A stretch of 64,000 nucleotides of DNA from Pseudomonas sp. UFMG81 (GCF_015354575.1 NZ_JACAFQ010000005.1:172277-236276); one strand, 5' to 3'; numbered from the stretch's first letter, positions 16,831 to 27,830 are shown. Program-made: numbers and translations. The notes: generated from the sequence alone by a model not told the origin.

Positions 16831-16850
16831 AACAAATATTGATTTTTGTT
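16831..16850. promoter_or_regulatory. AT-rich inverted repeat in the LysR/pycA divergent promoter
   Basis: AACAAA and TTTGTT are separated by 8 bases, giving a dyad with LysR-type T-N-A geometry, 63 bases from the LysR gene start and 108 from the pycA start. It is an operator candidate only. Confidence 0.35.
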
Positions 16851-16957
16851 TATCAACGGTCGGCGCTAGGGTGAATGTGCGACTGGCCAGCGACGTCTGG
16901 TCACGCGCCGACCGGTACAACCGGATCGTCTGTTCCTACGGCTTTGGGAAGACTCCA

Positions 16958-18373
<1,416 letters not shown>

Positions 18374-18384
18374 GGAACCGAATA

Positions 18385-20193
18385 ATGTCCAAGAAAATCT
18401 TTGTTACCGACACGATCCTGCGCGACGCCCACCAGTCCCTGCTGGCAACCCGCATGCGCACCGAAGACATGCTGCCGATCTGCGACAAGCTCGACAAGGT
18501 CGGCTACTGGTCGCTGGAAGTCTGGGGTGGCGCCACCTTCGACGCCTGCGTGCGCTTCCTGAAAGAAGACCCGTGGGAGCGCCTGCGCAAGCTGCGCAAC
18601 GCCTTGCCCAACACCCGCCTGCAGATGCTCCTGCGCGGCCAGAACCTGCTGGGCTACCGCCACTACAGCGACGACGTGGTCAAGGCTTTCGTCGCCAAGG
18701 CAGCGGTCAACGGCATCGACGTGTTCCGCATCTTCGACGCCATGAACGATGTGCGTAACCTGCGCGTGGCCATCGAGGCGGTGAAGGCCGCCGGCAAGCA
18801 CGCCCAGGGCACCATCGCCTACACCACCAGCCCCGTGCACACCGTCGACGCCTTCGTGCAGCAGGCCAAGCAGATGGAAGCCATGGGCTGCGACTCGGTG
18901 GCGATCAAGGACATGGCCGGCCTGCTGACCCCGTTCGCCACCGGCGAGCTGGTCAAGGCACTCAAGGCCGAGCAGTCGCTGCCAGTATTCATCCACTCCC
19001 ACGACACCGCCGGCCTGGCCGCCATGTGCCAGCTCAAGGCCGTTGAAAACGGCGTCGACCACATCGACACCGCCATCTCCAGCTTCGCCTGGGGCACCAG
19101 CCACCCGGGCACCGAGTCGATGGTCGCCGCGCTCAAGGGCAGCGAATTCGACACCGGCCTGGACCTGGAGCTGTTGCAGGAAATCGGCCTGTACTTCTAC
19201 GCCGTGCGCAAGAAGTACCACCAGTTCGAGAGCGAGTTCACCGCCGTGGATACCCGCGTGCAGGTCAACCAGGTGCCGGGCGGGATGATTTCCAACCTGG
19301 CCAACCAGCTCAAGGAGCAGGGTGCCCTCAGCCGCATGAACGAAGTGCTGGAGGAAATCCCGCGGGTGCGCGAAGACCTCGGCTTCCCGCCGCTGGTCAC
19401 CCCCACCTCGCAGATCGTCGGCACCCAGGCGTTCTTCAACGTGCTGGCCGGCGAGCGCTACAAGACCATCACCAACGAAGTGAAGCTGTACCTGCAAGGC
19501 GGCTACGGCAAGGCCCCGGGCGTGGTCAACGAGCAACTGCGGCGCCAGGCCATCGGCAGCGAAGAAGTGATCGACGTGCGCCCGGCCGACCTGCTCAAGC
19601 CAGAGATGGCCAAGCTGCGCGCCGACATCGGCGCCCTGGCCCAGAGCGAAGAAGACGTGTTGACTTTCGCCATGTTCCCCGACATTGGCCGCAAGTTCCT
19701 CGAAGAGCGCGAAGCCGGCACCCTCAAGCCCGAAGCCCTGCTGCCAATTCCGGAGGCCGGCGCGGTGGGTTCGGTGGGCGGCGAAGGCGTGCCGACCGAG
19801 TTCGTCATTGACGTGCACGGCGAAACCTACCGCGTCGACATCACCGGCGTGGGCGTCAAGGCCGAGGGCAAGCGCCACTTCTACCTGTCCATCGACGGCA
19901 TGCCGGAAGAAGTGGTGTTCGAGCCGCTCAACGAGTTCGTCGGCGGTGGCAGCAGCAAGCGCAAGCAGGCCAGCGCACCGGGCCACGTCAGCACCACCAT
20001 GCCGGGCAACATCGTCGATGTGCTGGTCAAGGAAGGTGATGTGGTCAAGGCTGGCCAGGCGGTGCTGATCACCGAAGCCATGAAGATGGAGACTGAAGTG
20101 CAGGCGGCGATCGCCGGTAAGGTAGTCGCCATCCACGTGGCCAAGGGCGACCGGGTGAACCCGGGCGAGATCCTGATCGAGATCGAAGGCTGA
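18385..20193 (+). CDS. oadA: Pyruvate carboxylase subunit B (carboxyltransferase plus biotin carrier, OadA-like)
   Basis: A 602-residue protein. Residues about 1-270 form the HMGL-like TIM barrel (FVTDTILRDAHQSLLATR, EVWGGATFDACVRFL, and the metal-binding HSHDTAGLA). A conserved carboxylase domain follows (about 290-490). The biotinyl domain is at the C-terminus, with biotin attachment lysine in ITEAMKMETEV near residue 568. GAGGAACC precedes the ATG. It lies in an operon with pycA and ends at a strong terminator. Homologues are annotated as oxaloacetate decarboxylase alpha chain, but the pairing with a biotin carboxylase and the absence of membrane subunits point to pyruvate carboxylase. Confidence 0.95.
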   Translation: MSKKIFVTDTILRDAHQSLLATRMRTEDMLPICDKLDKVGYWSLEVWGGATFDACVRFLKEDPWERLRKLRNALPNTRLQMLLRGQNLLGYRHYSDDVVKAFVAKAAVNGIDVFRIFDAMNDVRNLRVAIEAVKAAGKHAQGTIAYTTSPVHTVDAFVQQAKQMEAMGCDSVAIKDMAGLLTPFATGELVKALKAEQSLPVFIHSHDTAGLAAMCQLKAVENGVDHIDTAISSFAWGTSHPGTESMVAALKGSEFDTGLDLELLQEIGLYFYAVRKKYHQFESEFTAVDTRVQVNQVPGGMISNLANQLKEQGALSRMNEVLEEIPRVREDLGFPPLVTPTSQIVGTQAFFNVLAGERYKTITNEVKLYLQGGYGKAPGVVNEQLRRQAIGSEEVIDVRPADLLKPEMAKLRADIGALAQSEEDVLTFAMFPDIGRKFLEEREAGTLKPEALLPIPEAGAVGSVGGEGVPTEFVIDVHGETYRVDITGVGVKAEGKRHFYLSIDGMPEEVVFEPLNEFVGGGSSKRKQASAPGHVSTTMPGNIVDVLVKEGDVVKAGQAVLITEAMKMETEVQAAIAGKVVAIHVAKGDRVNPGEILIEIEG

Positions 20194-20225
20194 GCAAAGC
20201 CTTCATCTACAAGCGGTTAACCTCT

Positions 20226-20250
20226 GGGGAGCGAATGCTCCCCTTTTTTT
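20226..20250 (+). terminator. Intrinsic terminator of the pycA-oadA operon
   Basis: Perfect stem GGGGAGC / GCTCCCC with a 4-base loop followed by T7, 33 bases after the oadA stop. Confidence 0.95.
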
Positions 20251-20334
20251 CGCCTGCCGTTCCAGCCCCGGCAGGTTGCCGAGGTTGAAACGCCGCTGAG
20301 GATCGCCATTGGTAATGATCATCTATTTTTGAAC

Positions 20335-20472
20335 TGCACTTAAATGCAGATTTTTACTATCGCTCGGCTATTAAATGCATTTAAATGCAGATTTGAACGA
20401 TGTTGCACTATTGATCTGCACTATACTGCAGAGCAAATCGGGTCGCGCTTCAAAAAAGTGCAGTAACGTGCA
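20335..20472. promoter_or_regulatory. Four phased TGCA-N6-TGCA sites upstream of the HipA/HipB-like genes
   Basis: Four 14-bp sites of form TGCA-N6-TGCA start at 20335, 20376, 20417 and 20459, i.e. 41, 41 and 42 bases apart, about four helical turns. All are followed by G. The first two share TTAAATGCAGATTT. The third contains a TATACT box (20422-20427) that could be a -10 element. The fourth ends 8 bases before the toxin-gene ATG and overlaps its ribosome-binding region. They are probably operators for the HipB-like protein, by analogy with the multiple operators of E. coli hipBA, though with a different consensus. Confidence 0.75.
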
Positions 20473-20480
20473 GGTGGCCA

Positions 20481-21806
20481 ATGAGCAAACTCACGCTCCA
20501 GTTATATAGCGACGGCAAGTGGCATGACACCATGGCCTTGAACTTTGCTGCGCCTGAGCAAAGTTTGCTTAGCCCCTGCGAGTTCGCCTACACCTCCGAT
20601 TACGTAAAGAACCATACAGACGCCTACGACAGCCTTTTCAGCCAAGCGGTAAGCGCAAGGTTACCTGTCGATTTTGGTGCTCATCGGCTGGCACACGCGC
20701 CTGCATTCCTATACGACATTGCCCCTGCGGGCGCGGCAAAGCGCTTCCTGCTCAAGCATATCGGCCGTGAGAAACCGGCAGGCATCGGCGATGACCTGTT
20801 TCTGTTGGGGCGCTGCACACCTGCGCCTATTGGCAACTTGCGTATCAAGGAGTCGACCGAGTGGTTGGACTTGGCAGACCCCATGGGCTTTACCCGGGAG
20901 GACGTTGTCACGCGGGATCAACGCTTTCTGGAGTACGCCTATGAGCAGGGTGCGGCGATCGGTGGTGCAACAGGTGCTGGCGGGGAAGCGCCCAAGTTGT
21001 TAATGACCGAGGACGCCGGTGGCCGGCTGTACCCGGACGCAGTGCTTGCTGATGAGCGTGCCCAACGGCACTGGTTCATCAAGTTCGCCAGAAATCAGGC
21101 CCTGGCCAACGACCAGGAAATCCTGCGCGCTGAGCACCTGTACTACAAAGCCTTGCAGCAGCTTGGCCTGGAAACGGTGGCCAGCTCGCATATGGCGCTG
21201 GAGGAAGGCAGCAAACCCAGCCTGTGGCTGGAGCGCTTCGACCGACAGGTAACAAGCCAAGGGGTAGAGCGGTTCGCGGTAGAGTCGATGTATGCATTGT
21301 GCGGCGTGAGCGAGGCCGGTAGCCGAATGGGGCATTTGGAAGCGATAGAGGCTTTGGCCTGGCTGTGGATAGAAGCAGGGCAGAAAGGTGAAGTGCCTGA
21401 GATGATTGCGGACTATATGCGTCGTGATCTGATCAACAAGATTCTGGGCAATGCCGACAACCATGGGCGCAACACGGCCATCATCCGCACCCGCAAGGCC
21501 GTGCGCCTGGCGCCGATCTATGACCTTGCACCGATGGTGATGGATCAGGAAGGGATAACCCGGACGACCAAATGGCCGGCGTCGATCGAACGGGCGGGCG
21601 AAATCGACTGGAGAGCGGCCTGTGACGCCTTGGCTACAGTGATGGACCCGGAGCAGGCCTTCCAGCGCTTGCGCCAGGATGCCCGCAACCTGGTGGCATT
21701 GCCGGACATTCTGTCTGACCTGGGGCTCTCTGACAGTGTGATGAACCATCCGGCCATTGCACTCGGCGCGCTGGAGCGCCGGCTGACCGCCTGGGGGCTG
21801 ACATGA
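20481..21806 (+). CDS. HipA-family serine/threonine kinase toxin-like protein
   Basis: A 441-residue HipA-type protein. An N-terminal HipA_N subdomain occupies about residues 5-120. The glycine-rich loop GGATGAGGEAPKLL (about 157-170) and the ATP-binding lysine in HWFIKFAR are present. The catalytic motif NADNHGRN near residue 325 matches the D-x-H-x-(K/R)-N core, and the metal-binding Asp is in LAPIYDLAPM. HipA of E. coli phosphorylates glutamyl-tRNA synthetase. Unlike E. coli, the kinase gene comes first and the HTH partner second, overlapping by 4 bases (ATGA). AGGTGG lies 3 bases before the ATG. Codon use looks less biased than in neighbours, hinting at acquisition. Confidence 0.9.
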   Translation: MSKLTLQLYSDGKWHDTMALNFAAPEQSLLSPCEFAYTSDYVKNHTDAYDSLFSQAVSARLPVDFGAHRLAHAPAFLYDIAPAGAAKRFLLKHIGREKPAGIGDDLFLLGRCTPAPIGNLRIKESTEWLDLADPMGFTREDVVTRDQRFLEYAYEQGAAIGGATGAGGEAPKLLMTEDAGGRLYPDAVLADERAQRHWFIKFARNQALANDQEILRAEHLYYKALQQLGLETVASSHMALEEGSKPSLWLERFDRQVTSQGVERFAVESMYALCGVSEAGSRMGHLEAIEALAWLWIEAGQKGEVPEMIADYMRRDLINKILGNADNHGRNTAIIRTRKAVRLAPIYDLAPMVMDQEGITRTTKWPASIERAGEIDWRAACDALATVMDPEQAFQRLRQDARNLVALPDILSDLGLSDSVMNHPAIALGALERRLTAWGLT

Positions 21807-22081
21807 CGGTTTCCATTGATGTGCGCGGATTATTGATCGACGCAGTGCGCGAGGGTATCGCTGACGGCAGCCTGGAGCTTGGCGCGGCAGTGCGACGGCT
21901 GCGTGTCGAGGTGGCCAAGATGCAACAGGCCCAGTTTGCGAAGATGTGCAAGATTTCGGTTCGTACGCTGATCCAGATCGAGCAGGGGGAGGGCAACCCC
22001 ACGCTGAAGTCACTGAACGCAGTGTTCAAGCCGTTTGGATTGAAAATGGGTGTGGTTAGCCGTAACCGTCCGATCAGCTGA
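21803..22081 (+). CDS. HipB-like XRE family helix-turn-helix antitoxin
   Basis: A 92-residue DNA-binding protein. The N-terminal 30 residues form an acidic/hydrophobic segment. The XRE-type helix-turn-helix follows at about residues 38-75 (QQAQFAKMCKISVRTLIQIEQGEGNPTLKSL), with the typical QGxxNPTLxTL third helix. The ATG overlaps the stop of the HipA-like gene, so it is translationally coupled. The expected role is to neutralise the kinase and autoregulate the operon through the phased upstream sites. The C-terminus (VVSRNRPIS) is short and may be the degradation-sensitive tail; this is inference. Confidence 0.88.
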   Translation: MTVSIDVRGLLIDAVREGIADGSLELGAAVRRLRVEVAKMQQAQFAKMCKISVRTLIQIEQGEGNPTLKSLNAVFKPFGLKMGVVSRNRPIS

Positions 22082-22084
22082 CTG

Positions 22085-22139
22085 CATCGCGGGGCAAGTC
22101 GCAAGCGTGGGAGCGCCGATGCGCCTTGCCCCGCGACTG
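22085..22139. repeat. REP-derived inverted repeat after the HipA/HipB-like operon
   Basis: TCGCGGGGCAAG and CTTGCCCCGCGA form a 12-bp perfect stem around a GTGGGAGCGCC core, resembling the CGGGGCAAG-type REP. It lies between the convergent HipB-like and acetyltransferase genes and could terminate both. Confidence 0.55.
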
Positions 22140-22141
22140 GT

Positions 22142-22813
22142 TCAGCCCAGGCGGCACGTTTCCAGCGTTCGCACCTGCCCCTCAGGCTGCTGGTTTTCCT
22201 CACTCAGCCAACGCTCGAACCCCGCCGCCACGGCCGGCCATTCGGTATCGGTAATCGAGTACCAGGCGGTATCCCGGTTGCGATCCTTGACCACCATGTG
22301 ATTGCGGAACACCCCTTCGAACACAAAGCCGAAGCGCTCCGCCGCGCGCTTGGAGCGGGCGTTGGCGTTGTTGCACTTCCATTCCAGCCGGCGGTTGCCC
22401 AGCGCGAAGCCCAGCTTGCTCAACAGGTACACCGCCTCGGTGCCCTTGGGCGTGCGCTGCATGGCGGCGCCGAAGGCGATATGGCCGATCTCGAAGCGCC
22501 CCTGCTCGGGGACGATCGACATGTAGCTGAGGATGCCCTGGACCTGGCCGTTGGCGCGGTCGATGACGCTGTAGAACAGCGGGTCGCGGCTGGCGGCATT
22601 GCCTTGCAGCCAACGGTCGAAGCTGTCCCGCTCGCTGAATGGGCCATACGGCAGGTAGTCCCACAGCACCGGGTCCGAACCCGGCCCTTGCAGCACTTGC
22701 CAGAGATCGTCGCCATGGCGCGTCGGATCGAGCTTTTCCAGGCGGATGAAGCGGCCGTCGATAGGCGCGGCGTCGGGCGTGCCCGCGGGTTTCCAGTTCA
22801 ATGCGTCGGTCAT
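22142..22813 (-). CDS. GNAT family N-acetyltransferase (RimJ/RimL type)
   Basis: A 223-residue acetyltransferase. The sequence GRFIRLEKLDP, SYMSIVPEQGRFEIGHIAFG, the acetyl-CoA-binding loop MQRTPKGTEAVYLL, and CNNANARSKRAAERFGFVFEG are typical of RimJ/RimL-like GNATs that acetylate protein or small-molecule amines. The ATG at 22813 is chosen over an upstream start at 22864, which would intrude into the neighbouring gene. Eight bases separate it from the next gene upstream on the same strand, so the two GNAT genes probably share a transcript. Substrate unknown. Confidence 0.87.
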   Translation of the reverse strand: MTDALNWKPAGTPDAAPIDGRFIRLEKLDPTRHGDDLWQVLQGPGSDPVLWDYLPYGPFSERDSFDRWLQGNAASRDPLFYSVIDRANGQVQGILSYMSIVPEQGRFEIGHIAFGAAMQRTPKGTEAVYLLSKLGFALGNRRLEWKCNNANARSKRAAERFGFVFEGVFRNHMVVKDRNRDTAWYSITDTEWPAVAAGFERWLSEENQQPEGQVRTLETCRLG

Positions 22814-22820
22814 GGGCGGC

Positions 22821-23267
22821 CTACAATGCTTTGCGAAATTGGATGAAGCCCGGGCGCTCGGCAACCTGCTCGTACAGGCTGATGGCGGTGGCGTTGGTCT
22901 CGTGGGTCAGCCAGTGCACCTTGCCGCAGCCGGCGGCCTTGGCCGCGGCATAGACGTGTTCGATCAGCTGGCGGCCGATGCCCAGGCCCCGCACTTCGCT
23001 GTCCACATACAGGTCCTGCAGGTAGCAGGAGTGCTCGATGCTCCAGTTGGAGCGATGGTAGATGAAGTTGACCATCCCCACCGCCTTGCCATCGACCCAG
23101 GCCAGCGTCGAATGGGTCGGTTCGCTGGTATCGAGCAGGCGCTGCCAGGTGCTGGCGCTGACCGTTTCGGGCAGTTCTGTTTGGTAGAAGCGCAGGTAGG
23201 CCTGCCACAGCGGCAGCCAGGCGGCGTGGTCGGCGGCGCCCACCGGGCGCAGGGTAATGCTGGTCAT
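22821..23267 (-). CDS. GNAT family N-acetyltransferase
   Basis: A 148-residue single-domain GNAT. Motif A reads QDLYVDSEVRGLGIGRQLIEHV (in part), with the acetyl-CoA pyrophosphate loop R-G-L-G-I-G at about residue 92-97. WLTHETNATAISLYEQVAERPGF gives motif B. It is probably cytoplasmic. The upstream neighbour on the same strand is the PaiB-like gene 12 bases away, so paiB-like, GNAT and GNAT form one operon. Some PaiA/PaiB pairs combine a GNAT and an FMN-binding protein, and this operon echoes that pairing. Substrate unknown. Confidence 0.85.
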   Translation of the reverse strand: MTSITLRPVGAADHAAWLPLWQAYLRFYQTELPETVSASTWQRLLDTSEPTHSTLAWVDGKAVGMVNFIYHRSNWSIEHSCYLQDLYVDSEVRGLGIGRQLIEHVYAAAKAAGCGKVHWLTHETNATAISLYEQVAERPGFIQFRKAL

Positions 23268-23279
23268 GGGCCTTTTCCT

Positions 23280-23909
23280 TCAGAGGTCGCGCATGTGCGC
23301 GGCGAGTTGGTTATCCACAGGGTCCGTGCTGGCGGCCAGGCCTTCGCGTACACCGGCGATGTCTTGCATCGAGCGGTTCTGGCTGAGTTTGCGCGCGCCC
23401 TGGAGGCGGGTAATGGGCAGGCGAATGCCGACAATGGCGCGGAGCATGCCTTCGAGGTAGTCAGCGGGGGCGTCGGCCACCGTCCATGGCGCTGCGCGGC
23501 CTTGTTCATGGCGATCCGTCAGGCGGCTGACGATGTCCAGCAGCGGCGCTGGCTCATGGATCACCTCGACCACGCCCCAGGCATGCACGGCCGTGTAGTT
23601 CCAGGTGGGCACCACCTTGGGGTTGTCGGCTTTGCTCGGGTAGTACGTGGGGCTGACATAGGCGTCGGCGCCAGGGAACACCAGCAGGGCTTGCGCGCCT
23701 TGCTCCAGGTCCTGCCATTGGCGGTTGGCGCGGGCCAGGTGGGCATACACGGTGCCGAACTCGCCTTCGCCGGTCGCCACCAGCACCGGCACGTGGCTGG
23801 CCAGCAGCCCTTGCTCGCCATGGCTGACCAGCATGGCCAGGCGTGTTTCCAGCATGTGCTGGTGCAAGCGGCCGAGGTCGTGTTCCTGGTGCGGTTTGCT
23901 GTTGTACAT
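23280..23909 (-). CDS. PaiB-like FMN-binding protein
   Basis: A 209-residue protein of the PaiB/FMN-binding split-barrel family: MYNSKPHQEHDLGRLHQHM at the start, LLASHVPVLVA, AYVSPTYYPSK, VPTWNYTAVHAWG and RLQGARKLSQNRS. Bacillus PaiB is a negative regulator of sporulation and protease genes, and many homologues are annotated as transcriptional regulators although they bind FMN. It is divergent from a MocR regulator 90 bases away, a common partnership in which MocR controls its neighbour. A perfect DnaA-box word (23311-23319) lies near its 3' end. Confidence 0.88.
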   Translation of the reverse strand: MYNSKPHQEHDLGRLHQHMLETRLAMLVSHGEQGLLASHVPVLVATGEGEFGTVYAHLARANRQWQDLEQGAQALLVFPGADAYVSPTYYPSKADNPKVVPTWNYTAVHAWGVVEVIHEPAPLLDIVSRLTDRHEQGRAAPWTVADAPADYLEGMLRAIVGIRLPITRLQGARKLSQNRSMQDIAGVREGLAASTDPVDNQLAAHMRDL

Positions 23910-23999
23910 GCCGGGGTTCCTTGTGCAGTGGCTTCATCCTAGGCAGGCTATTGGTCCTGTGTAAGAGCCATTCATGTCTGTTTTCATAGGTCCATTGCC

Positions 24000-25520
24000 A
24001 TGAGCCAACACGCGCTGCCCTTCGACCCTGCCGGCCTTGAACTCGACCGTCGTCGCGGCCTCAGCCAGCAGCTGTACCAGGCCCTGCGCGCGCGGGTACT
24101 GGACGGGCGCCTGGGCAGTGGCACCCGGTTGCCGGCTACCCGAGACCTGGCGGCGATGCTGGGGCTGTCGCGCAACAGTGTGGTGCGCGCCTACGACCAG
24201 CTCTATGCCGAAGGCTTTATCGAAAGCCGGGTAGGCGATGGCACCTATGTCAGCCAGCTGACGAAACTATCCACACAACTGTCCACAGGGTTATCCCTGG
24301 GTTTATCAACAGAGTTATCCACATTTTGTGCCGCTGATACTGAGGATTTATCCAGTTCAGGCGCTTCCAGCGAGCCCATCGAACGTCTGAAAAAGCACCA
24401 TTTACCCCCTCCCCGAAGCGGATCGCCACGGGCGTTTCGCGTGGGCGTGCCGGCGTTCGACCTGTTCCCGTTCGACGTGTGGGCCAAGCTGCACGCGGGT
24501 TTCTGGCGAAATCCCGAACCGGCATTGCTGGGCTATGGCGACCCAGCCGGTGAGATGCCGCTGCGTGAGCTGATCGCCACCTACCTGCGCCGCTCTCGGG
24601 GGCTCTCCTGCACGGCTGAACAAATTGTGATCACCAGTGGTGCGCAGGAGGCGATCAGCCTTTGTGCACAGTTGCTGTTGCGGCCGGGGCACGGTGTGGC
24701 TGTGGAAAACCCGGGGTATCGCGCCGCCGGGCATGCGTTCGCCGTCGCCGGAGCGACGCTTCGCGGTGTGCCGGTGGACGAGGAGGGCATGGACTGCGCG
24801 AGATTGGCCCAGATGCCCGACTGCCGCCTGGCCTATGTCACGCCGGCTCACCAGTACCCCACCGGCGTGACCCTGAGCCTGGCTCGGCGCCTGGCCCTGC
24901 TGGACTGGGCCGCGCGGCAGGATGGCTGGATCGTCGAGGACGACTACGACGGCGAGTACCGCTACAGCGGTGCACCGCTGGCGCCGTTGGCGGCGCTGGA
25001 TCGGCAGGGCCGGGTGCTGTACGTCGGCACCTTCGGCAAGATCGCCTTCCCCGCATTGCGCCTGGGCTACCTGGTGCTGCCCAGGCGCCTGGTGCAGGCG
25101 TTCAGTCAGAGCCGGGCGCTGGCGGTGCGGCATTCGGAGGTGGGCACCCAGTGCGTGATGGCCGCGTTCATGGCCCAGGGGCATTTCCAGCGGCATATTC
25201 GCCGAATGCGCCGGGCAGCGTTGGCGCGGCGCAATGTGCTGAGGGCCGGCTGGCCGGCAGAGGTGCCGGGGTTGGGGGCGATGCCGGACGTGGCGGCGGG
25301 GCTGCATGTGAAAGTGGCTGTGGATAACTTTGCGCGGGAGCAGGAACTGGTGGCTCGGGCCGAGGCGGTGGGGGTGGAGCTCAATCCCCTGAGCGGGTAT
25401 TGGCTGGAGGACAGCGAGGTGCCTGTGGATAAGCGCGCAGGGCTGGTGCTGGGGTTCGCGGCGGTGCCGGAGGCCCAGATTGCCGATGCCCTGATGCGCC
25501 TGCGCAAGGCTTGGAGGTAG
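24000..25520 (+). CDS. MocR-type GntR regulator with aminotransferase domain
   Basis: A 506-residue MocR/PdxR-like regulator. The GntR winged helix is at residues about 17-85 (GSGTRLPATRDLAAMLGLSRNSVVRAYDQL, in part). A linker spans 86-140. A fold-type I aminotransferase domain follows with ITSGAQEAISL, DYDGEYRY and the PLP lysine in YVGTFGKIAFPALRLGY. Such proteins sense PLP or amino compounds. The linker is unusual: its coding DNA is a 12-bp periodic array giving repeated L-S-T peptides and DnaA-box-like words (24267-24323). Divergent from the PaiB-like gene, its probable target. Confidence 0.92.
   Translation: MSQHALPFDPAGLELDRRRGLSQQLYQALRARVLDGRLGSGTRLPATRDLAAMLGLSRNSVVRAYDQLYAEGFIESRVGDGTYVSQLTKLSTQLSTGLSLGLSTELSTFCAADTEDLSSSGASSEPIERLKKHHLPPPRSGSPRAFRVGVPAFDLFPFDVWAKLHAGFWRNPEPALLGYGDPAGEMPLRELIATYLRRSRGLSCTAEQIVITSGAQEAISLCAQLLLRPGHGVAVENPGYRAAGHAFAVAGATLRGVPVDEEGMDCARLAQMPDCRLAYVTPAHQYPTGVTLSLARRLALLDWAARQDGWIVEDDYDGEYRYSGAPLAPLAALDRQGRVLYVGTFGKIAFPALRLGYLVLPRRLVQAFSQSRALAVRHSEVGTQCVMAAFMAQGHFQRHIRRMRRAALARRNVLRAGWPAEVPGLGAMPDVAAGLHVKVAVDNFAREQELVARAEAVGVELNPLSGYWLEDSEVPVDKRAGLVLGFAAVPEAQIADALMRLRKAWR
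24267..24323 (+). repeat. 12-bp periodic array of DnaA-box-like words inside the MocR linker
   Basis: Five 9-mers start exactly 12 bases apart at 24267, 24279, 24291, 24303 and 24315: CTATCCACA, CTGTCCACA, TTATCCCTG, TTATCAACA and TTATCCACA. The last is a perfect DnaA box; the first and fourth have one mismatch. A further TTATCCAGT is at 24348. In protein they encode Leu-Ser-Thr repeats. Whether DnaA binds is unknown. Confidence 0.7.
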
Positions 25521-25533
25521 GAACGACAGTCTT

Positions 25534-25666
25534 CTGTAGGAGCGGCCTTGCCGGGGCGCCGGACCGGTCGGAAAGGGGCGCGAAGCGGCCCCCGGATTTC
25601 GGCGTCACCGCAAATATTGCCGGGGCTGCTACGCAGCCCTTTCGCGACACAAGGCCGCTCCTACAG
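25534..25666. repeat. REP pair, one copy with the long GGCGCCGGACCGGTCGG core
   Basis: The left element carries GTAGGAGCGGCCTTGCC followed by the long GC-rich core; the right is the ordinary inverted form ending CCGCTCCTACAG. It lies between the convergent MocR and polyamine-binding protein genes. Confidence 0.85.
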
Positions 25667-25683
25667 GAAACAGGTCGAGCGCT

Positions 25684-26787
25684 TCAGGTACCGGATTTGA
25701 TCTTGGTCCAGGCCCGCGTCCGCGCGCGCTCGGCATCCCGCGGCAGCGGCTTTAGCGTATACAACTTGGCCATCGCCTCCGCCGTCGGGTACAGGTTGGG
25801 GTTGTTGCGGATCGCCGGGCTGACCTTGTCGGTCGCGTCCTTGTTCGGGTTGGGGTAGCCGACGAAATCGCTGATCGGCGCAATCACCTCAGGCCGCAGC
25901 AGGTAGTTGATGAAGGTGTGGGCATCTTCCGGGTTGGCCGCGTTCTTCGGGATCGCCAGCATGTCGAACCAGATCGGCGCCCCTTCCTTCGGCAGGCGCA
26001 TGTCCACCACCACGCCGTTCTTGGCCTCGCGCGCCCGGTTGGCGGCCTGGGAGAAGCTGCCCGAATAGCCCACCGCCACGCAGATATCGCCATTGGCGAT
26101 GTCGGCCATGTATTTGGAGGAGTGGAAGTAAGTGACGTGCGGGCGGATCTTCAGCAGCAGGTCCTGGGCTTTCTGGTAGTCGGCCGGCTTGCCGCTGTTG
26201 GGGTCCAGGCCCAGGTACGAAAGGGCCAGCGGCAGGATCTCCGACGGTGAATCGAGCAGCGCCACGCCGCACTGCTTGAGCTTGGCGATGTTCTCTTGCT
26301 TGAAGATCAGGTCCCAGCTGTCCACCGGCGCGTCGTCGCCCAGCACCGCCTTGACCTTGGCCGGGTTGAAGCCGATCAGCACGGTGCCGTACATGTAGGG
26401 CACGGCGAACTTGTTGCCGGGGTCGTTGGCCTCGATCAGCTTCATTAGCGCCGGGTCCAGGTGCTGCCAGTTGGGCAGCTTGCTGCGGTCCAGTGGCTGG
26501 AACACCCCGGCCTCGATCTGCTTGGCGAGGAACACGTTGGAAGGCACCACCACGTCGTAGCCGGAGTTGCCGGTGAGCAGCTTGGCCTCCAGCGCCTCGT
26601 TGGTGTCGAAGATGTCGTAGATCAGCTTGACCCCGCTGTCCTTCTGGAAGTCGACGAGGGTCTGCGGGGTGATGTAGTCGAACCAGTTGTACACCCGCAG
26701 GGTGCGCTGTTCGGCGTGGGCCGGCAGGGCGCCGGTGAGCAGGCCGGCGGCGATGAGCGGGGCGAGCAGACGCTTGAGTCGGACCAT
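25684..26787 (-). CDS. Polyamine ABC transporter substrate-binding protein (PotF/SpuD-like)
   Basis: A 367-residue periplasmic binding protein. The signal peptide ends at LPAHA (about residue 25). The mature start [19 protein letters not shown] is characteristic of PotD/PotF polyamine-binding proteins. Further matches are [24 protein letters not shown] and [14 protein letters not shown]. It captures putrescine, spermidine or acetylated polyamines for an ABC permease not present here. It lies 2 bases downstream of the acetylpolyamine amidohydrolase gene in the same operon, suggesting uptake coupled to deacetylation. Confidence 0.9.
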   Translation of the reverse strand: MVRLKRLLAPLIAAGLLTGALPAHAEQRTLRVYNWFDYITPQTLVDFQKDSGVKLIYDIFDTNEALEAKLLTGNSGYDVVVPSNVFLAKQIEAGVFQPLDRSKLPNWQHLDPALMKLIEANDPGNKFAVPYMYGTVLIGFNPAKVKAVLGDDAPVDSWDLIFKQENIAKLKQCGVALLDSPSEILPLALSYLGLDPNSGKPADYQKAQDLLLKIRPHVTYFHSSKYMADIANGDICVAVGYSGSFSQAANRAREAKNGVVVDMRLPKEGAPIWFDMLAIPKNAANPEDAHTFINYLLRPEVIAPISDFVGYPNPNKDATDKVSPAIRNNPNLYPTAEAMAKLYTLKPLPRDAERARTRAWTKIKSGT

Positions 26788-26789
26788 GT

Positions 26790-27830
<1,041 letters not shown>

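Noticed and set aside
18385..20193. Oxaloacetate decarboxylase sodium pump alpha subunit
   Set aside because: No beta or gamma membrane subunits are nearby, and the adjacent biotin carboxylase points to pyruvate carboxylase.
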